Shown in pieces: positions 6,161 to 13,497 of a stretch of 34,617 nt of DNA (the stretch's first letter is position 1; each line of letters opens with the position of its first letter). This DNA is from an uncultured Flavobacteriaceae bacterium (GTDB lineage: Bacteria; Bacteroidota; Bacteroidia; Flavobacteriales; Flavobacteriaceae): NCBI GenBank assembly GCA_913043275.1, contig CAJWLL010000023.1, forward strand, positions 1 to 34,617. Reading direction: 5' to 3'. A program made the position numbers and the translations under genes. The notes beneath the pieces were generated by a model. The model saw only the letters and a list, made by a program, of their open reading frames with translations. It made no database searches and had not been told where the DNA came from.

Positions 6161-6838
6161 ATGAAAAACTCTATTTTAAATAAACCTGCATTCAGGTATA
6201 TTTTCGAAATTATAGTGATTGTTTTTTCGGTGACACTATCTTTTTATATTCAAAATGTTTTGAATGAAAAGGAGAAAATTGAATTAAAAAATCTAGGCTT
6301 AAAGGGTGTTTTATCCGATCTAAAAAAAGATAAAGAGTTATTTCTATTGTCAGTCGATCAGATTAAAGAAAGATCCTTAATAATTGATTCTATAATTGAC
6401 CCAAAATTCAAAATATCAAATGAAATGATTAATAATGGAGTGAAAAGGTATTGGGGCTTTATAGGACAAGACAGAAATTATAATTCGATGCTTTCAACAG
6501 GTTCAATTGAATACATTGGTAATTATGTTTTGCAAGAAAAAATTCATGATTATTATATAACTGAATACAATCTTTTAAAAGATTTTGCACAGCAAGATGA
6601 AAAACACTTTAATGAGATTGAGAAGTACATGAACTCAAAATTTAAAGTTGATTATGTTGAGGATTTTATGTTTGTTTATAATGAATTAACTATAAAAAAA
6701 ATTGTTTTAGATGAAATATTAAGAAACATGTATATGCAAAAACAATTGTCAAATGATGGTTACCTTTTTTTCTTAAACCGGACATTAGATTTGAATACAG
6801 AATTGAAAAAATTAATAGAGCTTGAGTTAGCTAATTAA
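6161..6838 (+). CDS. DUF6090-family membrane protein, paralog B
   Basis: This 225-residue protein is a clear paralog of the gene at 3969-4658. It has the same start (MK-x-SIL-x-x-PAFRYIFEI), one transmembrane helix at about residues 12-31, then a charged helical body with FIGQDRNYNSM and STGSIE at about residues 97-114 and QQDEK near residue 148. Divergence is concentrated in residues 60-90 and the C-terminal third. This is the DUF6090 family, function unknown, probably anchored in the inner membrane. The copies are about 1.5 kb apart with a secreted-protein gene between them, so the pair probably arose by local duplication or a split tandem array. Confidence 0.75.
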   Translation: MKNSILNKPAFRYIFEIIVIVFSVTLSFYIQNVLNEKEKIELKNLGLKGVLSDLKKDKELFLLSVDQIKERSLIIDSIIDPKFKISNEMINNGVKRYWGFIGQDRNYNSMLSTGSIEYIGNYVLQEKIHDYYITEYNLLKDFAQQDEKHFNEIEKYMNSKFKVDYVEDFMFVYNELTIKKIVLDEILRNMYMQKQLSNDGYLFFLNRTLDLNTELKKLIELELAN

Positions 6839-6962
6839 CTTATTATAGTTTGTTTTGACCTTTAACTATGAAGATTTATTGTCGGAGTTTTTTGTTTGAA
6901 CTTTTTTATACTATTAAATCTTTGTTAACTATGTGTGACATTTATTTTTATTTTGTACTTAA

Positions 6963-8063
6963 ATGAAAAAGCTAATACTTCTTTTAGGGTGTTTTATACT
7001 TTTTTTAAGTTTTAATTTGAGTCTATTCTCTCAAGAAAATTTTTTTAAAAATCCGAAAAATACTTTTTTAATTAGCACAGACCTTCATATCCACACTGTT
7101 TTTTCCGACGGTTTTGTATGGCCCGATTTAAGGGTTGATGAGGCATTGAGAGAGGGATTAGATCTAATTTCAATAACTGATCATCTTGAGTATCAACCGC
7201 ATAAAGGTGATATACTAAATCCAGATAAAAATAGGTCATTTGAAATTGCTAATAAATTTGCCCAAGGTAAAGAATTAAATGTGGTGCTCGGGGCAGAAAT
7301 TACTAGATCTATGCCTCCAGGACATTTAAACGCTGTTTTTATTACTGATGCTAATTTACTACTTCACAAAGATTCAATTTCAGGTATTATTGAAGCTAAC
7401 AAGCAAAACGCATTCGTTTTTATAAATCATCCTAACTGGTGGCCAGGAAGACCAAGTGGAATTGCTAGGTTAGAGCCTATTCATGAAGAGTTGATTAAAA
7501 AGAAGTTTATTCATGGCATTGAAGTCGTAAACGTTGGTTTATCGCTTGAAGCCCTTGAAATTGCGATTGAAAATAATCTTACTATTTTGGGAACATCAGA
7601 CGTACATGGTATAGCGACTTGGGAATTTGAGCAGTATGGAGGACATAGACCAATTACATTTGTTTTAAGTAAAGGTAATGATTTAACAAGTATTAAAAAT
7701 GGATTATTTGAGGGTAAAACAATGGTTTGGTATAAAGACTTAATAATTGGAAAGCAAGAAAATTTATTACCAGTAATAGATTCAAATCTAGAATTTTCTC
7801 AACCAATATATATTGAAAACACCAAAATAGCTTTAGTAAATCTATCAAATTTATCTTCTATTCCACTTATACTCAATTATAATGGAGAATTCACTTTACA
7901 TGAAGATGACAAAATATTTATTATTCCTCCTAGAGGATCAAAAGAAATTAAGATTAAAACTATTGAATTACTTAAAAAAATAAATATGAATTTTGAAATT
8001 TTTAATGCAATTATTGGAAAAGATCAATACCTGAAGTTTTCCAAAACATTAAATTTTCAATAA
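6963..8063 (+). CDS. Exported PHP-superfamily metallophosphoesterase
   Basis: This 366-residue protein has a signal peptide (about residues 1-24). The PHP catalytic motifs are complete: H42-I-H44 in TDLHIHTVFSDG, D73-H74 in ITDH, E112 in GAEIT, H121, N155-H156-P157, and S212-D213-V214-H215. These would bind a two- or three-metal centre for phosphoester hydrolysis. A C-terminal region of about 100 residues (from ~260) is beta-rich and resembles the extra domain of secreted PHP phosphodiesterases such as the Sb-PDE type; that subfamily is from memory. It is likely periplasmic, and the substrate is unknown. It is a single gene, with a large inverted repeat (8091-8190) just downstream. Confidence 0.85.
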   Translation: MKKLILLLGCFILFLSFNLSLFSQENFFKNPKNTFLISTDLHIHTVFSDGFVWPDLRVDEALREGLDLISITDHLEYQPHKGDILNPDKNRSFEIANKFAQGKELNVVLGAEITRSMPPGHLNAVFITDANLLLHKDSISGIIEANKQNAFVFINHPNWWPGRPSGIARLEPIHEELIKKKFIHGIEVVNVGLSLEALEIAIENNLTILGTSDVHGIATWEFEQYGGHRPITFVLSKGNDLTSIKNGLFEGKTMVWYKDLIIGKQENLLPVIDSNLEFSQPIYIENTKIALVNLSNLSSIPLILNYNGEFTLHEDDKIFIIPPRGSKEIKIKTIELLKKINMNFEIFNAIIGKDQYLKFSKTLNFQ

Positions 8064-8090
8064 TTTTCTAGATTAGATGTAAATCCTGCA

Positions 8091-8190
8091 ACAGGAGACC
8101 TGTTTCAGATAAATTATAATTATGTCAAGTAGACTTGCAAACTGCTGATAAATAGTGAATTATAATTTATGCTGCATTCAGAAGGTCTCA
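8091..8190. repeat. Long imperfect inverted repeat
   Basis: A perfect 13-bp arm pair, ATAAATTATAATT (8109-8121) with AATTATAATTTAT (8158-8170), is extended outward by GAGACCT (8094-8100) with AGGTCTC (8181-8187) across an unequal internal loop. A small CAAGT-AG-ACTTG hairpin sits at the tip. The structure spans about 100 nt without a U-run, so it is not a normal terminator. It could be a MITE-like relic or a structured 3' region. Confidence 0.55.
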
Positions 8191-8275
8191 AAAGTGCATT
8201 TAATCGATACTTTTTAGTGATTTCGACCCTAATCAAAGATTTTTAGATTGCGAATAATGCAAATACGAATTGCGC

Positions 8276-8283
8276 TATTTTTG
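8276..8283 (+). promoter_or_regulatory. Consensus -7 box of the DoxX-like gene
   Basis: TATTTTTG is a perfect TAnnTTTG match 13 nt before the ATG at 8297. An in-frame upstream ATG at 8270 would lie at or before this box, so the later ATG is the better start. Confidence 0.5.
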
Positions 8284-8296
8284 CATTATAAATACT

Positions 8297-8641
8297 ATGA
8301 GGGTAGTTTTATCATTTTTTTCAGGAATATCTTTTATTCTTTTTGGGTTAGCCTGTTTTTACAGTAGCTTCTTTGTAAATGAATTTTATCGTTATGGTTT
8401 GTCAGAATACAGAACAACAGTTGGTTTTTTCCAGTTGTTGGGAGGAATAGGTTCCATCATAGGTGTTTTTGATAAAAGGATATTAACAATATCATCATTG
8501 GGGCTTTCAGTGATGATGCTATTGGGTGTTGGAGTAAGATTAAAAATCAATGACACATTTATCCAAACACTACCTGCATTAACATATCTCATTTTAAATA
8601 CAATTATTTTTATACATATATTTTATAAAGCCAAAAAATAA
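8297..8641 (+). CDS. DoxX-like small membrane protein
   Basis: This 114-residue protein begins MRVVLSFFSGISFILFGL. It has four predicted transmembrane helices at about residues 3-20, 42-58, 65-83 and 90-108. The segment RTTVGFFQLLGGIGSIIG fits the 'GxxQLLGG' type motif of DoxX-like proteins. No catalytic residues are seen; members of this family are linked to redox or stress functions, but no role can be given here. The start at 8297 was preferred over an in-frame ATG at 8270 because a consensus -7 box (8276-8283) lies between them. It is monocistronic. Confidence 0.65.
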   Translation: MRVVLSFFSGISFILFGLACFYSSFFVNEFYRYGLSEYRTTVGFFQLLGGIGSIIGVFDKRILTISSLGLSVMMLLGVGVRLKINDTFIQTLPALTYLILNTIIFIHIFYKAKK

Positions 8642-8839
8642 AAATTGTGCTATTTTCTTTATTCATCTCTTATCCCTAAGCGATTAAGCCTATCATTCAA
8701 GCGATGCCTTCCATAGTTTGCCATTGGCCGTTTGCCGGGCTGGATCGCTCAGTGGAAAGAAATGCGATTCAACAAAGAACCTATCGGACGACCCCGACAG
8801 GTTTATACCGGGCACACCCAATGCAAAATGTAATCCTTA
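8642..8839. other. Spacer with possible coding remnant
   Basis: A stretch around 8700-8820 is richer in G+C than its surroundings. On the minus strand it reads in one frame as a protein-like piece ([33 protein letters not shown]) with a stop inside and no start. This may be a relic of a lost gene. The perfect palindrome CCCCGATCTCGGGG near 8850 falls inside the end of the next gene. Confidence 0.35.
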
Positions 8840-9265
8840 CTAAAGATCCCCGATCTCGGGGAGTTGGTTGGCGACCTTTTCTGCACTGAGCTTTGAAAAA
8901 AACTTAAATGTGGCCTTCGTATCTGTTATTACTTTTACGAACTGTTTTTCTTTGTAGATGGAATATTCCTTTGCTTTTCCTTTGTATAGGGTGAGTTTGT
9001 AGTAGGGGATCACCAAAGCATAGGTTTCCAAAAGACTCCTGAACCGCAAAATGATCCCCTTAGGACGCAATTCGATGTTGCAGGTATTACGATTGTTATC
9101 CAACACCAAAAGGTTGTGAATATCGATAGAGGATTGGCTAATGACCAGTTTGGAGGAACCAATGCCCCCCTTGGCCCAACGTTCTTTTAAAGAAAAGGGC
9201 TTACCAACTGTTGCCTCAATCTTTTCTTTGATCTTTATCTCATTATAAGAGACGTTTAAAAGCAT
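8840..9265 (-). CDS. Conserved hypothetical protein (141 aa)
   Basis: This 141-residue soluble protein has no signal peptide or membrane helix. It looks mostly beta: alternating hydrophobic strands such as SKLVISQSSIDIHNLLVLDN, NIELRPKGIILRF and YALVIPYYKLTLYKG, followed by a C-terminal helix. That pattern suggests a PH-like or small beta-barrel domain, but I recognise no family with confidence. ATG at 9265 is preceded by TATCTTTAC, close to the -7 consensus. The last codons coincide with a perfect CCCCGA/TCGGGG palindrome, which could also act as a terminator stem. It is a single gene. Confidence 0.6.
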   Translation of the reverse strand: MLLNVSYNEIKIKEKIEATVGKPFSLKERWAKGGIGSSKLVISQSSIDIHNLLVLDNNRNTCNIELRPKGIILRFRSLLETYALVIPYYKLTLYKGKAKEYSIYKEKQFVKVITDTKATFKFFSKLSAEKVANQLPEIGDL

Positions 9266-9764
9266 TTTTATGGTAAAGATAAGGCTTTAGTTGTTTATCT
9301 TTCCCATTGGATTTAAGGTGAATTGCTTTTGAGTTTTCATAATAAATTATTTACATTTACACGTTGCTATTCACGTAGTAACTTTTGCTTAAAAGGTATG
9401 ATTAGTATGGTTGCTTCTCATATCTTTTTTGTTTTTAGAATCTATCTACTGCCATCATGATCTAGTCAATCCATTTCAAACAATTGTGATGCTTTTAAAC
9501 TATCCCAAGGCTCATTTTTGACTTAAGTCATTTTGGATATAAACAATTTAATTCTCTAGCAGCTGGGCTATACTCCTCTTGACTATTTCAGTTACAAATT
9601 ATAATCAGGATTTTACTTTACTTGATAGTGATTGTAGCTATAAAATTTGGAGTGTTTAAAATTAGACTTGAGGACCGCTTATAAAATAAACAGTGTAAAG
9701 GATGTTCTTTTAAATTCATTGTAAAAAATGTGTCTTTAAGCTTAACAAAAAATTTTCCAGATAT
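9266..9764. other. Intergenic region with decayed gene fragment
   Basis: No intact gene is seen in these ~500 bases. The middle part (9442-9593) resembles the pseudogene at 2692-3008. The rest is AT-rich without recognisable features. Confidence 0.5.
9442..9593 (-). pseudogene. Second fragment of the GRPKGAKNKS-type gene
   Basis: Two anchors match the minus-strand pseudogene at 2692-3008 in the same order. One is ATCTACTGCCAT...GATC at 9444 (cf. ~2731) with CAATCCAT after it. The other is CTTGACTATTTCAGT at 9578 (cf. CTTGACTATCTCAGT at ~2931). The roughly 150 bases between the anchors in the better copy are reduced to about 100 unalignable bases. No reading frame survives. It is an independent relic of the same element family. 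Confidence 0.5.
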
Positions 9765-10994
9765 TTAAAGAAACTCAACAATAGCAAACCAAGTAGTAAT
9801 AAAAGAAAAAAGGATTACTGCTAAAATCGCTGTGTTTTCAATTATGCCAGCCTTATAGGATTGCATTAATCTTTTTTTGTTAATCAAAATAAAAATTGGA
9901 ATTGCAACGGCTGGTAGAATACAAGCCTGAAAAGCTTGTGAAAAAATCATTAGTGCTGGCGGACGCTGATCCATGAAAATTGAACCAAATGAGAATAGTA
10001 AACCCAATAATATTAAGATTTTAGATTGTTGAGTTCGAATATCTCTTGACGTACCCCTGTAATCAGCTATAAGCCAAGGTGCAATTAAAACAATAGGAAA
10101 GATTGTTGATAGCCCAGCTCCGGCAATGCCAATAATTAAAATAAATGCTGATAATTTTCCTCCTAAAGGTTCAAAAAGGCGAATCATCTCAATGGTATTT
10201 TCTACCCTTAAACCTGATAAGTGAAGTGTTCCAGCTGCGACAGCCATAATTATTCCACTTAAAAAAAGCATCATAGAAGCAGAAACAAATGAATCTTTTT
10301 TTTCTTTTTTTAAATCATTTACTGTCCAACCTTTCTCAGCTACAACAGTACTTCTCATAATAAAAACAGCTGCTGAACATGTGGTGCCTGTTATTGCAGC
10401 TATCAAACCAAAAGCTCCTGGCACATTAGGTATGCTAGGAACTAGACCCTGAAATAATGATGATAAACTTGGTTTTACCATGAAAAAAACTAAAACAAAT
10501 GACAAACCCATTAGAATGACCAAAACTGTTAGTGCTTTCTCAAAATGACTATACCTACCAAACAGAATTAGTATATAAATTATAATACTGAAGAATAAGA
10601 TTATCCATCCTCTGTGAATAATCGTATTATTAAAACCAATCCTAATTCCCTCTTGAATCAAATCTGCGACAATACCCATCACACCAATTAGAGCTAGTAA
10701 TTCCCCTATAATAAGTGCCACAATAATGTAGATTGACAGAATTGATCCAAATTTGAATTCTTTTTTGAAGTTGAACAAAGCAGTATTACCAGATACAATT
10801 GTAACTTTTCCATAGGCTACCATTAAAATGTAGGTGAAAATGCAAGAAAGTAATAATGCCCAAAATAAACTCATTCCAAATTCAGCTCCTGTTTTGGCCA
10901 TAGTAGTAATACTTCCTGTACCAATATTATATCCTATTAAAAATAGTCCAGGGCCAAGAGCACTTATAGCTAGTAAAAATTTCTTGTAATTCAA
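9765..10994 (-). CDS. Nramp-fold transporter lacking the canonical metal site
   Basis: This is a 409-residue integral membrane protein with about 11 transmembrane helices. The opening GPG (14-16) and G21-Y22 align with Nramp helix 1, but the metal-binding D-P-G-N is replaced by I-G-T-G (residues 24-27). The helix-6 M-P-H is replaced by S-A-A (207-209, within TGTTCSAAVFIMRS). Both substitutions remove the residues that bind Mn/Fe in true Nramp proteins. It is probably an inner-membrane importer with another substrate. It lies 59 nt downstream of the Gfo/Idh/MocA gene on the same strand, so co-transcription is likely. A link to import of a sugar-acid or a product of the lyase cluster is inference from context. 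ATG at 10994 is the natural start. Confidence 0.75.
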   Translation of the reverse strand: MNYKKFLLAISALGPGLFLIGYNIGTGSITTMAKTGAEFGMSLFWALLLSCIFTYILMVAYGKVTIVSGNTALFNFKKEFKFGSILSIYIIVALIIGELLALIGVMGIVADLIQEGIRIGFNNTIIHRGWIILFFSIIIYILILFGRYSHFEKALTVLVILMGLSFVLVFFMVKPSLSSLFQGLVPSIPNVPGAFGLIAAITGTTCSAAVFIMRSTVVAEKGWTVNDLKKEKKDSFVSASMMLFLSGIIMAVAAGTLHLSGLRVENTIEMIRLFEPLGGKLSAFILIIGIAGAGLSTIFPIVLIAPWLIADYRGTSRDIRTQQSKILILLGLLFSFGSIFMDQRPPALMIFSQAFQACILPAVAIPIFILINKKRLMQSYKAGIIENTAILAVILFSFITTWFAIVEFL

Positions 10995-11053
10995 TTAATA
11001 TTTTTTAAAAAAATTATTTCCGATAAGGTTTGATTTTTTTTGGTTTACAAATG

Positions 11054-12070
11054 TCATTGATCTACATTTTCCCACCCCCCACTATTTACAGATTTTTCAA
11101 GGGCTTCTAGGATTGCGATACCATGAAGAATGTTGGAGTGTTTCCGTGGCTCTTTACCAGTTTTAAACATCGTAACCATATCTAAATAATTTTTAGATGG
11201 AACTTTTTTTTCAACAGTTGCCTTAATTTCAACAAACCCTTTTTTGGTTTCAACAAATGTTTGCCAACCTCTGTTTTTAACTGAAAAAATTAAAGTTACT
11301 GATATACCATTTTCAAAAATAATACTTGCACTTCCAGTGGAATTATTTTTATTCACGCGAACCTTTACTGCCCTATTATCAATTATATAGATTAATGGCT
11401 CAATTAAATGGGGGCCATAAAAAAAGACACCTCCATATTTAGAATCTAGGTCTAATGGTCCATACATTATTATATTTTCTTTGGATTCCATTTGGCTTAT
11501 TTGATTTTTTATGTCAAATGTTGCAAAACTGTGTGCAATTGAACTGTAGGAAGTGACAGGGGTTTTTAATTGACGTGCTTTACTAAGAAACTCTTCACCT
11601 TTTTGTTTTCTATAACAAAAAGGTTTATCAATAAAAATTGGAATCCCTTCCTCTAAAAAAGGCATAGCAGCGTCTAGGTGATATTTACCATGTCGATGAT
11701 CTACTATAAGTGCATCAATTTTACCCAACATATCGTTTGGATGACTTACAATGTTTGGAATATTCCCCTTTTCCATTGCAATTCTTGCAAAAGCTTCAGT
11801 TTCACCCCAAACATACTTTACCTCTAATCCTGGAAATATGTTGTCTATGTTAAAAAGTTTCCCAAATGCAGCTGTATGGGAATTTTCTGCACCTATAATA
11901 CCAATATTAATCTTTTTGGAAATATCATCTTCAAAACTGTTAAATGATGATCGGTTCGCAGAACTTCTATATGGAGCTGCAAAAGCAATTGAATATAAAC
12001 TACCTTTTGCTATATTTCCAATAAACGACCTTCTGGAGAAAATTTTCTGCATTGAACTCTTGTTTTTCAT
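11054..12070 (-). CDS. Tat-exported Gfo/Idh/MocA-family oxidoreductase
   Basis: This 338-residue protein opens with a twin-arginine signal (SRRSFIGNIAKGSLYSIAF). A Rossmann strand-loop follows (INIGIIGAENSH), and the family's E/D-K-P is present as IDKPF near residue 150. NAD(P)-dependent sugar or sugar-alcohol oxidoreduction is the usual activity, here probably periplasmic. The A of its ATG (12068-12070) is also the last base of the upstream stop codon TAA (12070-12072), so the two oxidoreductases are translationally coupled. For that reason ATG at 12070 is preferred to an in-frame TTG at 12088. The middle domain is short compared with the 450-residue partner, so the two probably act on different substrates. 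Confidence 0.8.
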   Translation of the reverse strand: MKNKSSMQKIFSRRSFIGNIAKGSLYSIAFAAPYRSSANRSSFNSFEDDISKKINIGIIGAENSHTAAFGKLFNIDNIFPGLEVKYVWGETEAFARIAMEKGNIPNIVSHPNDMLGKIDALIVDHRHGKYHLDAAMPFLEEGIPIFIDKPFCYRKQKGEEFLSKARQLKTPVTSYSSIAHSFATFDIKNQISQMESKENIIMYGPLDLDSKYGGVFFYGPHLIEPLIYIIDNRAVKVRVNKNNSTGSASIIFENGISVTLIFSVKNRGWQTFVETKKGFVEIKATVEKKVPSKNYLDMVTMFKTGKEPRKHSNILHGIAILEALEKSVNSGGWENVDQ

Positions 12071-13422
12071 TAGATTTTCATCTCCCAACCTTTTTCATAA
12101 TTACGGCTCCAGAATTTCATTGCACCCTCATCATTAATTATATGACCATTATTATAATCAATATCAAGTGTTCTCCCTACTCTATAAGCAATATTTCCTA
12201 GCTGAACAAGTAAAGTGCTTTTGTGTCCAGAATCTATGTCAGAATTAAGTTTTTTATTATGAGTTATGGCATCAAACATATTTCTAATATGCAATGCATC
12301 TAAATATTCGGATGGATTAACTCTATCTCTAGAATCAATTTTTTTGTCATATTTTTCTTCTTCAATTACTTTGTTGTTTAAATCAAAGATTTTATAGCTA
12401 TTTCCGCCGGGGATTAATAAACTTCCCTTTTCGCCATAAATGACGACCCCTACAGAACTTCCTTCACTATATTTTCCATTACAACTTCTAGATTCCCAAG
12501 ACATGGACAATCCATCTTTGAAATCTAAATTAATTGTTTGTGTATCGGGAGTTTCCCAATCATCATCATACCTATATCTTCCTCCGTTTGAACTCACTCT
12601 AATGGGGTAATCAACATCCATTCCCCACCTTAACAAATCAATCATATGAGTTCCGTTGTTAAGAGCTTCTCCTGTTCCCCAATGCCAGTGCCAGTGCCAG
12701 TTATAATGTATAAGATTGTCCTTGAATTCTCTTCTAGGAGCAGGACCCTGCCATAATTCCCAATCTAGCCATTTTGGGGGGTCTACTTTTTTCCCGATTC
12801 CAATAGAGGGTCTATTATTTGAATACCAACCACGACCAAAATAAACTCGTCCTATTGCTCCATTCTTGATTGCGGTTATTCCTTTGACGACATTGGGCCA
12901 AGATCTTCTCTGGTTTCCCATTTGAATAACTTTTCCATAATAATTTGCAGCTTTAACAAGAATTTCACCCTCATTGGGATTGTGACTACATGGTTTTTCA
13001 ACATAAACATGTTTTCCTGCCTGCATGGCCATTACAGAAGCTGGTGCGTGCCAATGATCAGGAGCAGCAATTACTAAAATATCAAGATCTTTACTCTCTA
13101 AAGATTTTCGTACATCACCATATCCCTTAGTTTTTATTTCTTGAATTTCATTCAATTCAGAAATAGATTTGGTTATAGTTCTACTGTCAACATCACAAAC
13201 GTGAATGACATCACAATTTTTTTGGCTAGCAAAATTTTTAGCTAATCTTGATCCACGGCTCTTGAGTCCCATGACGGAAACATTAAATCTATCATTGGAG
13301 CCTAAAATCCTTCCATAGCTTTTGGCGCTAAACTGAGGCAGTATACCTCCAAAAGCAAGTAAAGTTGAGCCTTGAGTAGTTTTTTTAACAAAAGACCGTC
13401 TGGAAATTAATTTTTCATTCAT
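12070..13422 (-). CDS. Tat-exported Gfo/Idh/MocA-family oxidoreductase (long form)
   Basis: This 450-residue protein has a twin-arginine signal (ISRRSFVKKTTQGSTLLAF) and an N-terminal Rossmann domain starting at about residue 46 (NVSVMGLKSRGSRLAKNFA). It has EKP in VYVEKPCSHN near residue 140, and a C-terminal substrate domain with the WHWHWHWGTGE and NNGTHMIDLLRW motifs usual for this secreted subfamily. It probably acts in the periplasm on a sugar or uronic-acid derivative with tightly bound NAD(P). It starts the operon oxidoreductase-oxidoreductase-transporter and is divergent (75 nt) from the heparinase-like lyase, suggesting joint control. WHWHWHW is encoded by three TGCCAG repeats (plus strand 12683-12700), a small hypervariable-looking tract. 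Confidence 0.85.
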   Translation of the reverse strand: MNEKLISRRSFVKKTTQGSTLLAFGGILPQFSAKSYGRILGSNDRFNVSVMGLKSRGSRLAKNFASQKNCDVIHVCDVDSRTITKSISELNEIQEIKTKGYGDVRKSLESKDLDILVIAAPDHWHAPASVMAMQAGKHVYVEKPCSHNPNEGEILVKAANYYGKVIQMGNQRRSWPNVVKGITAIKNGAIGRVYFGRGWYSNNRPSIGIGKKVDPPKWLDWELWQGPAPRREFKDNLIHYNWHWHWHWGTGEALNNGTHMIDLLRWGMDVDYPIRVSSNGGRYRYDDDWETPDTQTINLDFKDGLSMSWESRSCNGKYSEGSSVGVVIYGEKGSLLIPGGNSYKIFDLNNKVIEEEKYDKKIDSRDRVNPSEYLDALHIRNMFDAITHNKKLNSDIDSGHKSTLLVQLGNIAYRVGRTLDIDYNNGHIINDEGAMKFWSRNYEKGWEMKI

Positions 13423-13497
13423 TGTTGAAATTTTATAACTTTAATATACAAAAATCTTAAAACTCTAGTTTTTAAAATTTAACATAAAGTTTTAACT

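Noticed and set aside
8704-8889. 61-codon plus-strand ORF in a G+C-richer patch
   Set aside because: Its composition is rich in Arg/Pro and protein-unlike, and it overlaps the end of the minus-strand gene; the opposite strand looks more like an old coding relic.
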